Part shown: positions 21,301 through 30,939 of the stretch, one piece after another | Numbering within the stretch: the first letter of the stretch is position 1 | How the letters are laid out: every line of letters starts with the position of its first letter | NCBI GenBank assembly: GCA_027575765.1 | Contig: JANBPT010000217.1 | Coordinates: 1-55,054 of the forward strand | Direction of reading: 5' to 3' | Length of the DNA: 55,054 nt | Source: Tieghemiomyces parasiticus | Lineage: Eukaryota > Kickxellomycota > Dimargaritomycetes > Dimargaritales > Dimargaritaceae | The notes under the pieces: model-generated | Databases searched by the model: none | What the model was told of the DNA's origin: nothing | What the model saw: the letters and a program-made list of their open reading frames with translations, nothing else | Position numbers and translations under genes: made by a program

Positions 21301-21471
21301 CGGGATGGCGTCGGTGACCGATTCGGCGCCTGCCTGAGCCTCCGTGCGGTGGAGGTCGTGAAGGTCCTCACAGAGTTTGAGCAGGCGGTCGCAAGCCTGA
21401 CCGTGGCAGTACTGAAACTCCGACGGTTTGGCGCTTCTGCTCCTGGCATTGGGCATGGGTGGGCCAGCCAT
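18349..21471 (-). CDS. UCS-domain myosin co-chaperone (UNC-45/She4/Rng3 family)
   Basis: UCS proteins bind and fold myosin motor domains with Hsp90 and are needed for actomyosin function, endocytosis and cytokinesis. The 1,040-residue product is almost entirely helical ARM-like repeats. The C-terminal UCS core is visible: EAIMALTNLAS (from about residue 734), then a block with AAAELLCNLSIVDPVMTEYA, then HLLIALTGSADRGTRSAASG and GALAILTG, in the same order as in UNC-45. There is no N-terminal TPR domain, which matches fungal She4/Rng3 rather than animal UNC-45. It is longer than yeast She4 (about 790) and Rng3 (about 750), mostly through central low-complexity linkers and an acidic insert (EASEEDENDDD) near the C-terminus. 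The ATG at 21471 has an ACCACC context and precedes a Cys/His-containing first helix. The gene converges on the exchanger and diverges from the cyclin. No intron is needed. Confidence 0.82.
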   Translation of the reverse strand: MAGPPMPNARSRSAKPSEFQYCHGQACDRLLKLCEDLHDLHRTEAQAGAESVTDAIPGPPATSTCRCTEAARQFVSWTTTAFFPIDPGTAQPQFQATLLSQRPVLSVWAQALVELAALAAPSPFFYLVPALFPTALAPHASPCQRALLEQPALHAIFAQLAARFHAHLASPTADADDTNRPEDPLAVELVTLLHRDVLDTEDRDLHLRALGALTAFLTVPYLNAITVQTLTKDGGVFEAVFDTLELRSVGVQYHTLVLAGRAATQKACAAGLAVHGRDYLKSRIQAAVRWCHDRDTTETDTAPAGRTLDGPVILGLLAVPAVAQLTITNRVALSTRDPSLPPAPELAEPVVPPLTLVLSLRTFLVRAAKWIPPTHVMGSPSTISKSRPTTSDPADHTLFRLIGSNWALETLLESTLYCLYLPDLRAMILRDKVLWEALTTRLATPLRNLEQTDHLHRPLALALATSTLGLLHTIATFIDALTKYPAKPTEDQKQSQRLREYAQRGQNQGQAPAAAALAEPTPPTEAEMTDLLHRFTRLNPTVLPWWTGVYRHTMDFWKRHVEYRTLCLALPYRLETGNKADEGRAESENNPRLSLSLRQTLSTFQLAARSCTNLATAPPLRAPLVQGGAVSILLETIKVAYTLLQLHPRNKAGVEPTTSSAAARFWAGPSADLRLTCVHALAKLTISVNPNLAFTSGQARSLAAVLSETLPLTADLEGDAERSDRRISPTLLRFEAIMALTNLASMQMVELPAAPGTNSATTTAAANLSVGEIDMGTYIAIPCGALTALQPLLLDDHPLIVRAAAELLCNLSIVDPVMTEYATSCQRFVDAMRAPHDGDAKAPKRPEEQAGEEDGQNRAGDDQDAPYQRCKIHLLIALTGSADRGTRSAASGALAILTGVPIIAQALAYHPRGPEALLDLLHSTISKPKAGSALETCNDDNPEASEEDENDDDVTSRPLAARAAQVEPDFPLMHRALACWRNVLEEFPRECPAYMEWVRGERLVTAIRDVTILAVRAQDTTVQEACTQAYEALQNRRKAN

Positions 21472-24400
21472 GGTGGTAGAAGCTGGGACTGTACTATGAG
21501 ATGGGACCTAAAAGGTTCGAGATGGGTAATAAGGGAGAGAGAAAGGGGGAGATTGAAAGAGACCCTGCGGAATCGACATGCGCGATTAGAAAAGCATGGC
21601 CTGTCGGGCGGATGAGACCATAAATCTACCAACTGACCATGCGACTTGGAATCCCCACCCCCTTCTCTCACCATTGACGGTGGCTTAAGACGGCAAGCCA
21701 CTCTCGGCCGCCCTGCATTGGGCCGTGGAAAAATTCATAAGTACCTCACAGTTGAATGATTGAAATAAAATAGGTAGACTGTTTGAGACAGTAACCAATT
21801 AGGACTAATATGTGCCAGTATAGGGTTAGGCGCTATAGAATGACCCGAATTGTATTTGATTCCAGCCTTCTACCCGCCTGCCCAAGTTAATCAACCTTCC
21901 ATGTGACTTTTGTCGAACCTTGAGGTGTATTTAGCCAAGAGAAATGCGATTATGGTACGATAGCCACGATAGTTCGGAGGACCAGTAGTGTCCCAATGGG
22001 ATGACCATTGATCCGAGCCAAAGTCGATACCGGAAGGAGGTAGTGGTCTCTCCCCAAGCTATGGCACTGGAGGGCCAATGCCTAGTGACAGATCCATCTT
22101 TGGCGACCAGGCTGTTCTACAGTTCCGTGTGAGCTAAATGAGTGGACCCGCGTGACCCGGGATCGGCGGTTACCCCTACGGTTCATATCCGATGCGTCAC
22201 CAGATTCACACCCGGACCCTGGGCAAGAGGGGAGGGGTGGAGATGATGGCAAAGCGCTGGTTGCCAAGTCGCTGGCCACGTAATACCTGAGGGGCCTTTC
22301 CTGTCGGTCTCCTAGCTGTGGCGGGGGGTTCTGGCAGTCCTTCCTCAGTTACCCCACCCTTTCAATGTCAAAGAGGGGGACTAGCCCGTCCAATCAATGT
22401 GATTGGGCACGATCGATAGAGTAACTGTCACCGATCCCGACCACTATTAATAGATTACATGGCGTGGCGACTCCACAGGTTACTCCGCCACCGAAGCCAA
22501 CCATGGTCGCCGCATGTTTGTAGAATCTACAGAGCGGGGTGTGAAGGGACGGCAGGAAGGGAAGTGGTGTCGAAGGTGGTCGGAGTCAGCCATAGCCAGG
22601 ATCGCCATGTACACCCTCACAGATCTGCACCCGTTTGTTCCTTGGGCATTTCAACTAGTATCTTATTGAATACGAGGCTATCGCGGAGCAGCACAGCGTA
22701 TAGAGTGGTGGCGGATTAAGGCGTCCAGTTTAGGTGACCTCACTAGTCACAGTGGCTTCAACAAGGCTCATGTCATCCCGACGACACCCTAGTACATCTC
22801 CCCTGGCGCCCAGCGGGGGCCGGTCGAACCCTTCTGAGCGATGAACCACTGACAGGAGGTAGGAGGACCCCACCTCACCTCCTCCTTTTTCTCCACCCAG
22901 ACTGTGCCACCGTCGAAGCCTAATCACAAAGCCAGGCCCGCCGAGGGACGGTTAAACAAAAGCATAGTGCGGTAGAGAAAGAGGCTGGAAGACCCTGTAG
23001 CACGCTTGTGGGTCCGCATCGCGCGTCCGGTGCGACGAGAGGCGCCCAATATGAAACGACCTCTGCGGCCCGCGTTTTTTCCGCCTCCCTTCATATACAC
23101 CCACCAGCCACATACCCCCCGTCAGAGCCCTCCGGGGTCATGTCGTTTTGCGCTGACTGGACGACAACCGCATCCACATCTGGCCCGTCACTGTTTATTG
23201 GTGTGAATGCGTAAAGCCCCTTGGTGGCTCGCTCCCAGTCGCTGTCGTCTCACTTTGCAACCCTGGTGGCCCATCGTTCGGTGTGGTTTTGATACGGGCC
23301 AGCCCGCCCCTCTCTACTCACTGGCCATGCCTCGCGGTTCATTGGCGATTGTTTGTGTTATGGGTGTTTAAGATTCTATGTATGGGCGGTCTGGGTATCT
23401 GATAGGATGCGCCCGCTCATCGGCGGTCATTATGCAGTCGCGAACAACGATGGCGCATGTTGATATGCGCCACCTTAAGGGAACGAAGTGGTAATCCCCC
23501 CCGCTTCGCCCAGCGGGCAACATGTTTTACAACCCTGGGCCTGCACCCCTCCCAGCTTGAGAGTCGCTGCGGCCCTTGCAGGACCACCTGCCCCGCCCTG
23601 CCTACCTCCTGGCCATGCTTACCGGCTCTAATATGCCCACCTTGTGGCTGATCTCCCGCCCTCCGTCTTTTTTTTTCGCTCTCTGAATCTGTCATAGCCC
23701 GATCACGGGCGCGCACACACTGACTGGGCAGCCTGCGTTGCCGTCATGCCCCCCTCCCTCTCCACCGCGTTCCAGTGATTCTGAGTCGGGTTATTTACAA
23801 ACTTCCCGTTTCCCATATCCACCCCTTAACACCTGTCAGCGTCGCCATTACTGATGTAGTCTTAATGTCAACGTGCTGTCTAATGATTGATGTCGATCAG
23901 TGGCTACTGACACGCTTACCGAAACGCGCCAAGCTGGTGCACTCGTATTGAATACTACATTCTTTTTTCATACACATCCTTATCAGAGGTTCTCCTGATT
24001 TGTCGCTCCTCAATTACCGTTAAACTGCGCAGTGGACGCAAGGGCAGCGGTGCGGAGTGACCAGCCCACTTTTTCCTCCTGGTAAGGGCATGTCAGAATA
24101 ACCTTGAAAAAAAAGTGGTGTGTGGAGAAGCAGAAGCGGTGCACTCCGCGCCCTCCCTGGGCCTGTCACCTGGCTGCTATCCGCTTTCGCTTGCCCCACG
24201 TAATGGCTGGACCCGTGGTGGCTTGCCAGGCCGGCTCCACAATTAAGTGTTTGGGCCTATAAGCCGAACCGTGGCTCCTTCCGCCCCTTCCTCCCCCCCT
24301 CGTCTCCACTCACTTGCTGGCGAAATCACCGGCTGATCGCCACCGGTTACACCGACAAGGTCGGCGGGGAAGGGCCGAGAGAGCCACCCAGCTAAGTCGA

Positions 24401-26171
24401 GGGACCTTGTAGAACCGACTAACGCGTGAGCTACCACCCCACCTCCGGACTTCCCCGCCTCCGCCCACCTCGCAGAATGGAAGGAAGGATTCTAACGTGG
24501 CGGTGGAAGGATGATGTCGGCTGTTCGCTTATTTAAAATGGCCTCAGCGCCCAGCGCCGCCTGCAGCGGCCGATACGTACGCCCAACGCCCTTATCTACT
24601 CCCAACCTGATCAAATACCACTACTACACCAAGAGACTCGAAACTCTCTGGGTCTCGACTAATATTTCATTAGCTGTTTGTGACATTACCAATATTGCTC
24701 TGACTTTTACACCCCCCCAATCTACACTCCGCAGGCTGTTACATATGTGCCAGCTGGTCCTCGCTTCATTTCATAATACGCCTGCCCATTACATTGTAAC
24801 CGACAGCCAGTTGCTTAAGCCGGACTTCGTCTGGTCCGTTTATTCCTCGCCTACCAAATTTTCTCTTGCGTTCATCACGGCCACGAACCTCGTATTCACA
24901 ATTACACCTCCCACTACCCGGTCGCTTTGGTCTGTCACCAGTAGTTAAACCGCCACCAGACTCATACCACAGCGCCAGCATTCCAGTCGTGGTATACCCT
25001 CTTGTTTATTCACCAATACCCGACCACTGGCCTTACCACGCCGCGTCTCATACTGTTGTCTGGTATGCCAAGTGCCGTACCCTGACACACGCCTCCACGA
25101 CCGTGCCTCCCTCCCCCCAGCCATTCGCTCCTAATCCGCTATCCATTTCAAAAATAGGCCACCTGGCTCACTTATTCAGCGTGTCCCTCATCCACCGGCC
25201 CGCCCCTGGATCTCAATCGATATTGCTGCGACCGCATTGGTGCCCTCTCTGTTCTTCGGCCCGTTGCGCCCGTTCGTCCTTGTATCTGTCCCTGACCAAC
25301 CCTCGTGCCGTCCGACTGCCGCCCACACCACCAACACCCACCTCATTTCCGAGTCTCCGTGCCGGCTCTACTTTTCGCTCTTTTTCCCCCTGCTACCCAA
25401 TCTTTCACCACGTTGAGGGGTAGAACTATCTATTCTAATTCCACAGCTCCCATTTCTTACCACTGCGCACTGTTCCAACGTACCCACTGCCTGCATCAAT
25501 ACCTGCCACTGCGCGTGCGGGAGAAACCAGTCTAGCCTTTTAGCACCTGCCTTCCTCTCCTTATCCAACCTGTCCCCTCTCTCCCCATCCTGCCCGCTCC
25601 GCCCCTCGTCCTTTCCCTGTGATCGCACCTCCCTCTAGACCCCAACCTCCGTCGGCTTGCCTGCATATTTAAATCTCGTACCGGCGGCATCGCTCCTTGA
25701 TTGCGCTTCTGCCATCCTCCCCTTCTAGCAGGTCCCTTTTGCCAGCCCCACATCGCCCAAGAATATCCGGAGTTTACTCTGATTCAAGACCCAGCCTTAC
25801 CTAGTGCGGCCGACTGCCCGCTCGTTCTATCAGTGTTTCGATAGCCCTTCCTGCTGCCCGTTGTGCAAGCTATTGGGCCTTCCCCCCTCTCGCAACGTTT
25901 TTCGTACCACGCTCGTAACCCTTAGGGCCGGTCACCTCCACTACTCATCGCACACGCCTCCCCCAATCATAACCCCGCCACCACCACCTCTTTACGCCCC
26001 GCACCCGTGTCGTAAACTGGTCCAGCGCCGCCTGACGTGGCCAAACCCTATCAAGTCTCTTCGCTGAACGCTCATTTTTTATTGCACCCTCCTCGTCGTT
26101 GCACTCATACGCCGCGTTTACCTCGACACCCAGCAACCATCCCACCTGGTTCCCCACCGTCCTTTGTCATC
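21472..26171. other. Long divergent intergenic region between UCS and cyclin genes
   Basis: These 4.7 kb hold no recognisable protein gene. The first 150 bases beside the UCS start are purine-rich on the plus strand, that is CT-rich in the UCS transcript sense. From about 23,000 to the cyclin ATG at 26172 the plus strand is pyrimidine-rich, increasingly so after 24,900, matching the leader-like DNA before the exchanger. A donor-like GTAAGG occurs near 24,082 but I could not pair it with one acceptor. Several 60-185 codon frames in the CT-rich part resemble no family and look like by-products of composition. Confidence 0.4.
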
Positions 26172-28217
26172 ATGGTTACCCAAACCCAGCCGCCACCACC
26201 GCCATCCTCCACCGCGGCCAAGGACCAGCGATGGGCCACGGAACGCAGGGCCTTCAAAAACAATCTCCGTGCGGACGTCATTGCCATTGCCGAACAGATG
26301 GTTAATTGGCTGTTTGCCTGCTCACCCGTCGAGGGGGACAAGCCCACGAGTTCCAAGACCGACTCCACTGGCGGCCCCAACTCCCTACCGTCCCTGGGGT
26401 CCTTTATCCGGTCAGTAGTACACCGGACCCAGACCCCAGTGACGGCCATCATCACCGCCCTCATCTACTTGTGCCGCCTTAAGCAACGACATCCCTCATG
26501 CAAGGGGTCCCCCGGGGCCGGCCACCGACTCATTCTGGCGGCCCTCATCACGGCGACCAAGAGCCTATACGATGACGCTTACCACAACCGGTCCTGGGTC
26601 ACCGTCAGCCAGGGCCTGTTCAACCTGGCCGAAGTCAATCAAATGGAGATGGAATTTCTGGTCTTCCTCAACTTCCGACTGTGCGTAACCCGTGACCAGT
26701 GGTGCGAGTTCGTGGCCATCATCGACGAGAAGCTGCAGAGTCACTGGTCACGGACGGGTCTGCTTCAGACCTACCGCAATATGGGATTCTCGCTCATTGC
26801 CGAAGTCATCGACAACCCTGTGGCCCAGCGCGGTGAGCAATCCGCCGATACGGTTGCGACACCCGTGTCGGTGGACCCTACCATCACCGCATCGGAAATG
26901 CACCCTCACCTGGTCGCTCCCCTCGCCGCACCGGTACACCCCTTGCCCTCGCTTTCCGCAGTGGTTACCCACGTGCGCGCGGAGGCGGCCAGCGGTAAGC
27001 CCTACTCCCCTTTGTCCTCCTGCGTCACCCCGACCGATGTCGAGCCCCGCAGTTCCGCCGCTCCCATTAAGCTCTTCCGCAAGGCCTCCGACAACTCGTT
27101 CCATTCGCTGCCCTCCTCGTCCGAAGCCACCGGTGGCCCCCCGTTCCCGGCCGATGCACGGGCACCCCACACTCCTAACAGCCCCGTTCCGCCCCCAACT
27201 ACCTCTATCTCGGTGCCCGAGACGGCACCCCGGCCAAACCTCAAACAGCCTGACAGTGGCCCTACGCAGCGCCAGCCGTCCGGCTCGCGCTTACCGCCTC
27301 CCTCGCACGCCCCATCGTCGCACAACTCGTACGCCGACCTCGTCCCCCCGTCCCGTCCGGCCTTATCCCAGGCCACTGGCAGTGCCAACAGCAGCACCCA
27401 GAGCACGCCCCGCGCTTTCAGCGGCCTGGCCAGTTTTGGCCACATGCTCAAGTCGAAGGCCTCAGCGGGAAGTCTCTGCGCAGGCAACCAACAGCCCATG
27501 GCGCATCCCGCCCCGATGGTCGACCAGCTGCCGCCCCCGCCGCGCTCTGTACCCTCCGCCAAGTCGTCGCACCGATTCAGCCCTGCTGGGTTCAAGATCA
27601 CGCAGAGGCTCAAGGCGTTGTCGTTCCTTCGGCCATCCCACAAGATGAACGGCAATAGCAAGCACGATTCAGGCACCGCCGTGTCCTCTACTAATGTTGC
27701 GCTACCCCTTGCTTCTGGTTACCCGCAAGGGTCCCACGCGGACATGGGCCCGTCTTATTACAGCTCTGCCTCAGGGTCTTCTCATACCATAGGCGACTAC
27801 GCGTCGGAAGCCCCGGTCTTGCCCTACCCCGGAGGTGCCTTCATCCAGCCGGCCGCGGAACATGGCTACCATGGCCCGCACGCCCAACCTCAGCAGTTGC
27901 AACATCACCACCAATATCATCATCATCAGCCCGTGTACTCTTCGGCCTATCACTCTAATGCCCCGACAGTCCAGCCAGGCCGCTTTACTCCCCAGCCGGC
28001 CCCCATCTACGCGATTGGCCATCAGTCGCAACCCACCAACTACGGTAGTCTCAACGCTCCTCCTAAGAGTGCCGAACCCCGAACCATGGCCCATGGTCAC
28101 CAGAACTTGAGCCTGCCCACGCGTACAAAGAACTCTAGGCAGCTGAGCTGGCCCCATCTCTTCAACCTTGGTGGGCCGGCCGTGGCCCCCAATGGAGTAG
28201 CCGAGGGCTCGCGTTAG
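26172..28217 (+). CDS. Pcl-type (Pho85) cyclin with long disordered C-terminus
   Basis: This gene encodes 681 residues in one exon. A cyclin box occupies roughly residues 30-180. It contains FIRSVVHRTQTPVTAIITAL (helix 2 region), RLILAALITATKSLYDDAY and, most diagnostically, NRSWVTVSQGLFNLAEVNQ followed by MEMEFLVFLNFRLCVTRDQW, the pattern of Pcl1/Pcl2/Pho80-like cyclins that activate the Pho85 (Cdk5-like) kinase. Such cyclins act in cell-cycle entry, polarity or nutrient signalling; which one is not decidable. The remaining 500 residues are Pro/Ser-rich, with a His/Gln-rich patch near residues 620-650. I chose the ATG at 26172 because it is the first ATG in this frame and the upstream in-frame sequence has the CT-rich composition of a leader. 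It diverges from the UCS gene. Confidence 0.8.
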   Translation: MVTQTQPPPPPSSTAAKDQRWATERRAFKNNLRADVIAIAEQMVNWLFACSPVEGDKPTSSKTDSTGGPNSLPSLGSFIRSVVHRTQTPVTAIITALIYLCRLKQRHPSCKGSPGAGHRLILAALITATKSLYDDAYHNRSWVTVSQGLFNLAEVNQMEMEFLVFLNFRLCVTRDQWCEFVAIIDEKLQSHWSRTGLLQTYRNMGFSLIAEVIDNPVAQRGEQSADTVATPVSVDPTITASEMHPHLVAPLAAPVHPLPSLSAVVTHVRAEAASGKPYSPLSSCVTPTDVEPRSSAAPIKLFRKASDNSFHSLPSSSEATGGPPFPADARAPHTPNSPVPPPTTSISVPETAPRPNLKQPDSGPTQRQPSGSRLPPPSHAPSSHNSYADLVPPSRPALSQATGSANSSTQSTPRAFSGLASFGHMLKSKASAGSLCAGNQQPMAHPAPMVDQLPPPPRSVPSAKSSHRFSPAGFKITQRLKALSFLRPSHKMNGNSKHDSGTAVSSTNVALPLASGYPQGSHADMGPSYYSSASGSSHTIGDYASEAPVLPYPGGAFIQPAAEHGYHGPHAQPQQLQHHHQYHHHQPVYSSAYHSNAPTVQPGRFTPQPAPIYAIGHQSQPTNYGSLNAPPKSAEPRTMAHGHQNLSLPTRTKNSRQLSWPHLFNLGGPAVAPNGVAEGSR

Positions 28218-29429
28218 ACAGGCTCCATCGCATAACTTCAGGAAACCCCCCCCCCACCCGCCCACATTACTTATCCTCATCTCACTTCCTTGGTTCCTAC
28301 GACATTAAGCGCCTCCCCTCTCTCATACACTTCTTTTTTTGAATATCATATACCCTAACGTCGCATCCCACTCACTGCACCTCTCTCTCGATATGCCCAT
28401 TCACTAATCTATTCATTCAGTACCCGCCCTCTCCAACTGTTATACTTTTACGCGTCTAATGTTAATGACTTTTGTCACCTCTTCTCTCATCCGTATTGGT
28501 AGATCGACCACCATGATCGGTTAACCCTTCATCTAATACATTATACACCTTGATTCTATTGATAGTTTATTAAGTGGGCTATTATCCCTAGGCACGATCA
28601 GACCTGCACGTGAACACGTTTCCCTCCTACCCTGCTGTGGGGCGTTAGAGCGCCATCTGCTCGGGCGGCTGAGGTACTTTGTCTACCGATGTGACCATGT
28701 GGCCCATGGTCCTTGACAGTGTACGCCTACCCCACAACATGTGCTTCGGCAGGTATATGCGGGTGAGCGTAAATTACGTTTTACTGCCTCATCTGTTTCA
28801 GCGGACAGCATATAGCCTGGGGCCATTTTGGATGGTCGCTAGCCGTCGAGCCCTGTACAATGTGTCAGTACGAACCATTCCTGGACTGGCTTAACTAGTC
28901 ATAGTTTAACTGGTTCGATATAAGTACTGCGCTTTTTGGACAAAAGGCGAAAACAGCCTCACCGGCCCTAACAATGTCAAAATGTCGCACGCTGCTACCA
29001 GGTTGCAAGTTCGAGTTTTTAAGGTTATTTGGGGTTGCTCCAATGTCTCGCTTCCACTTCGTAGTCTTCGCATGCCCAGAATCCAGCAACCCGTGACCGA
29101 AGCGTCAATCCATTCCATTTTTCTATCTCCGAAGTCCTGGCCAACCAGTGCCGAGTCCTATATCTACCCACTCCCCTCTTTACCTATTGTTCAAGCACCA
29201 GGGCCTTTGATAGCCCCCGTTAAGCCGCTTTTGTCTGCAAATGGGTGAAAGGCTCCCAATAGTCACTGGCTACACGTTAGGCCCGGAGCACCGCCCCCCT
29301 CCCAGAGTGCATTCGTTCTCCGCCTTTTGACATTCCAGCATTCAACCTCTTCGCCTTTTTTTTTCTCCTTTAATTACAAGGCAACTCATTCTCCCATACC
29401 TCTACCAACCGAGACCACTTTTCTACACG
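28218..29429. other. Intergenic region between cyclin and PPPY membrane protein genes
   Basis: The stretch holds the cyclin 3' UTR (CT- and AT-rich to about 28,580) and the promoter of the downstream small gene. A poly(T) run and CT-rich leader lie directly before the ATG at 29430. No gene, RNA or repeat was recognised. Confidence 0.45.
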
Positions 29430-30253
29430 ATGACCGACACCAAACCTGCCGTTGAGCATCGTAAGTGGCTACACCCGTTGCTCCAAGTGGGCATGGTACC
29501 TAGAGTTCCGAGAACAATCTGGACATGGCCCCCCCGGCAGTCTAAAGCCATTGGCAGTGGCATGACCTTGACCGGAATGCCGAGGTAAACCAAAGTAAAC
29601 TTTTACCCTGCATCCTCATTCTAGCTGTACTCGGGTACTAACCTCGATCCCTTCCTCTCTGTACGGCTATATAACTTACTATCTCACTACATCAGAGTAT
29701 GCCGCAGTGAACGTGGCCGAGGAAGAGAAGGCCGCCCTGACTGACGCTCCGCCGCCATACACCGCCGAGGCCGAGCCCTCCGTGATGCCCCGCGTCGAAC
29801 GTAAGTGCCCGAATAGTTTTGCTTGGACCTGCTTTTCCATGCCCTCTCGAGTGTGACCCATTTGAGTTGTCTTTCCATTTCACCACCGTTTCTTACTTCG
29901 CTTACAATGGCCTTGTGCAACCGTCTGGTTCGATTACCTAACTGTCAGGTATCCTCCGTAAGACCCTGGCCGTCATGATGGTATCTACGATTCTACTGAG
30001 CATTATCCTTGTCTGCACCCACAGTCGTGTCGCGCACGCCATGCGTTCGCGCAACGGCCAGGGCCACACGTTTGACTGTGACTACGGCAGGGCTCAGACC
30101 AGCCAGGGCGCCACGCAGAAGGCGACTCCCACCGGTACCATCGCCAACAAGTTCCCCGGCGGCGTCCCGCGTCCCTTCCTCCGTCCCTATGTGTACACCA
30201 AGGATGATGGCGCCCACCGCCTCCAGAGCCCCGTGGAGTCTGGGGCGCTTTAA
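29430..30253 (+). CDS. Small single-pass membrane protein with N-terminal PPPY motif (three exons)
   Basis: Exons are 29430-29460, 29696-29800 and 29949-30253, separated by introns of 235 and 148 nt that both start GTAAGT and end CAG; both are phase 1. The spliced product is 146 residues. The first 49 are acidic and hydrophilic and contain APPPYTAEAE with PPPY at 29-32, a PPxY ligand for WW domains such as those of Rsp5/NEDD4 ubiquitin ligases. Residues about 50-68 are a hydrophobic helix (TLAVMMVSTILLSIILVC) preceded by RILRK, suggesting the N-terminus faces the cytosol. The last 78 residues are basic, with few hydrophobic segments, and would be lumenal or extracellular. No known family is recognised. 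A role as a ubiquitin-ligase adaptor or sorted cargo is only an inference from motif and topology. Consistent splice sites and an unbroken frame across all junctions support the model. Confidence 0.68.
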
Positions 30254-30939
30254 AGCTAGTTTTCAACTCATGCTGGTTCTCACTCGTGGGACCCTTTGTG
30301 GCCAATGCAGGCTGATTACCCGCGACTTGTCTACAAGGTATGCGAACCCTTAATAAACCCGTGATGGCACCTATGGGAATAACCTACTACTTATCTAAAC
30401 GGCGGATATATCTTTTTTTTTTGGAACGTAGAGATAACATGACCAGTCAAGCTTTCAACGTCGGTACCATTCAGCAGTCTACTACGATTTCACGGCCGTT
30501 TAAGACGAAGTCTGTATACCGTTGAATCAAAGGTTTCCTTCCGAAAATGCCGCTTTTCATCTATTGATTAGACAGTAGATACGTTCGTCACAAACTCCAC
30601 CATACTGATGTGGGGAGTTTCCCTTTACGACCCCCTCCCCAGTCAAACTTCACGAACCTGATCGCGATCTCTCAATGTTGCACTACTAGACTCCCTCAGA
30701 GTCGAACGCCGGTTATTGGCACTCGAGCCAGTCTATAGCGCCCGCAATACTCTGCATTTTAAGACGTTAAACGAACGGGTAAATGTCAATTGGCACTGCC
30801 CACTGGAATGTAGTTGATATAAAAACTTTATGAAGTGCTAAAACATATAACGTGCGGAAATAAAAGTGGTTATGCCTAGGACAATATAGGGGCGGCAGTA
30901 AAAGGTTAACATGTCGAAAGAATAACCGCCACTAATGTT
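30254..30939. other. Convergent 3' intergenic region before MAK21
   Basis: This is an AT-rich spacer between the 3' ends of the PPPY protein and MAK21 genes. It contains a poly(T) run near 30,412 and AATAAA-like words in both senses (for example AATAAAAG near 30,860). Nothing gene-like was seen. Confidence 0.45.

Noticed and set aside
22800..22860. Minus-strand GGGTTCGACC resembling a tRNA T-arm
   Set aside because: No D-arm or anticodon stem can be placed upstream of it at tRNA spacing.
24511..24948. 145-codon frame from an ATG in the cyclin upstream region
   Set aside because: The peptide is Ser/Thr/Pro/Leu-rich in the way CT-rich DNA dictates and matches no family.
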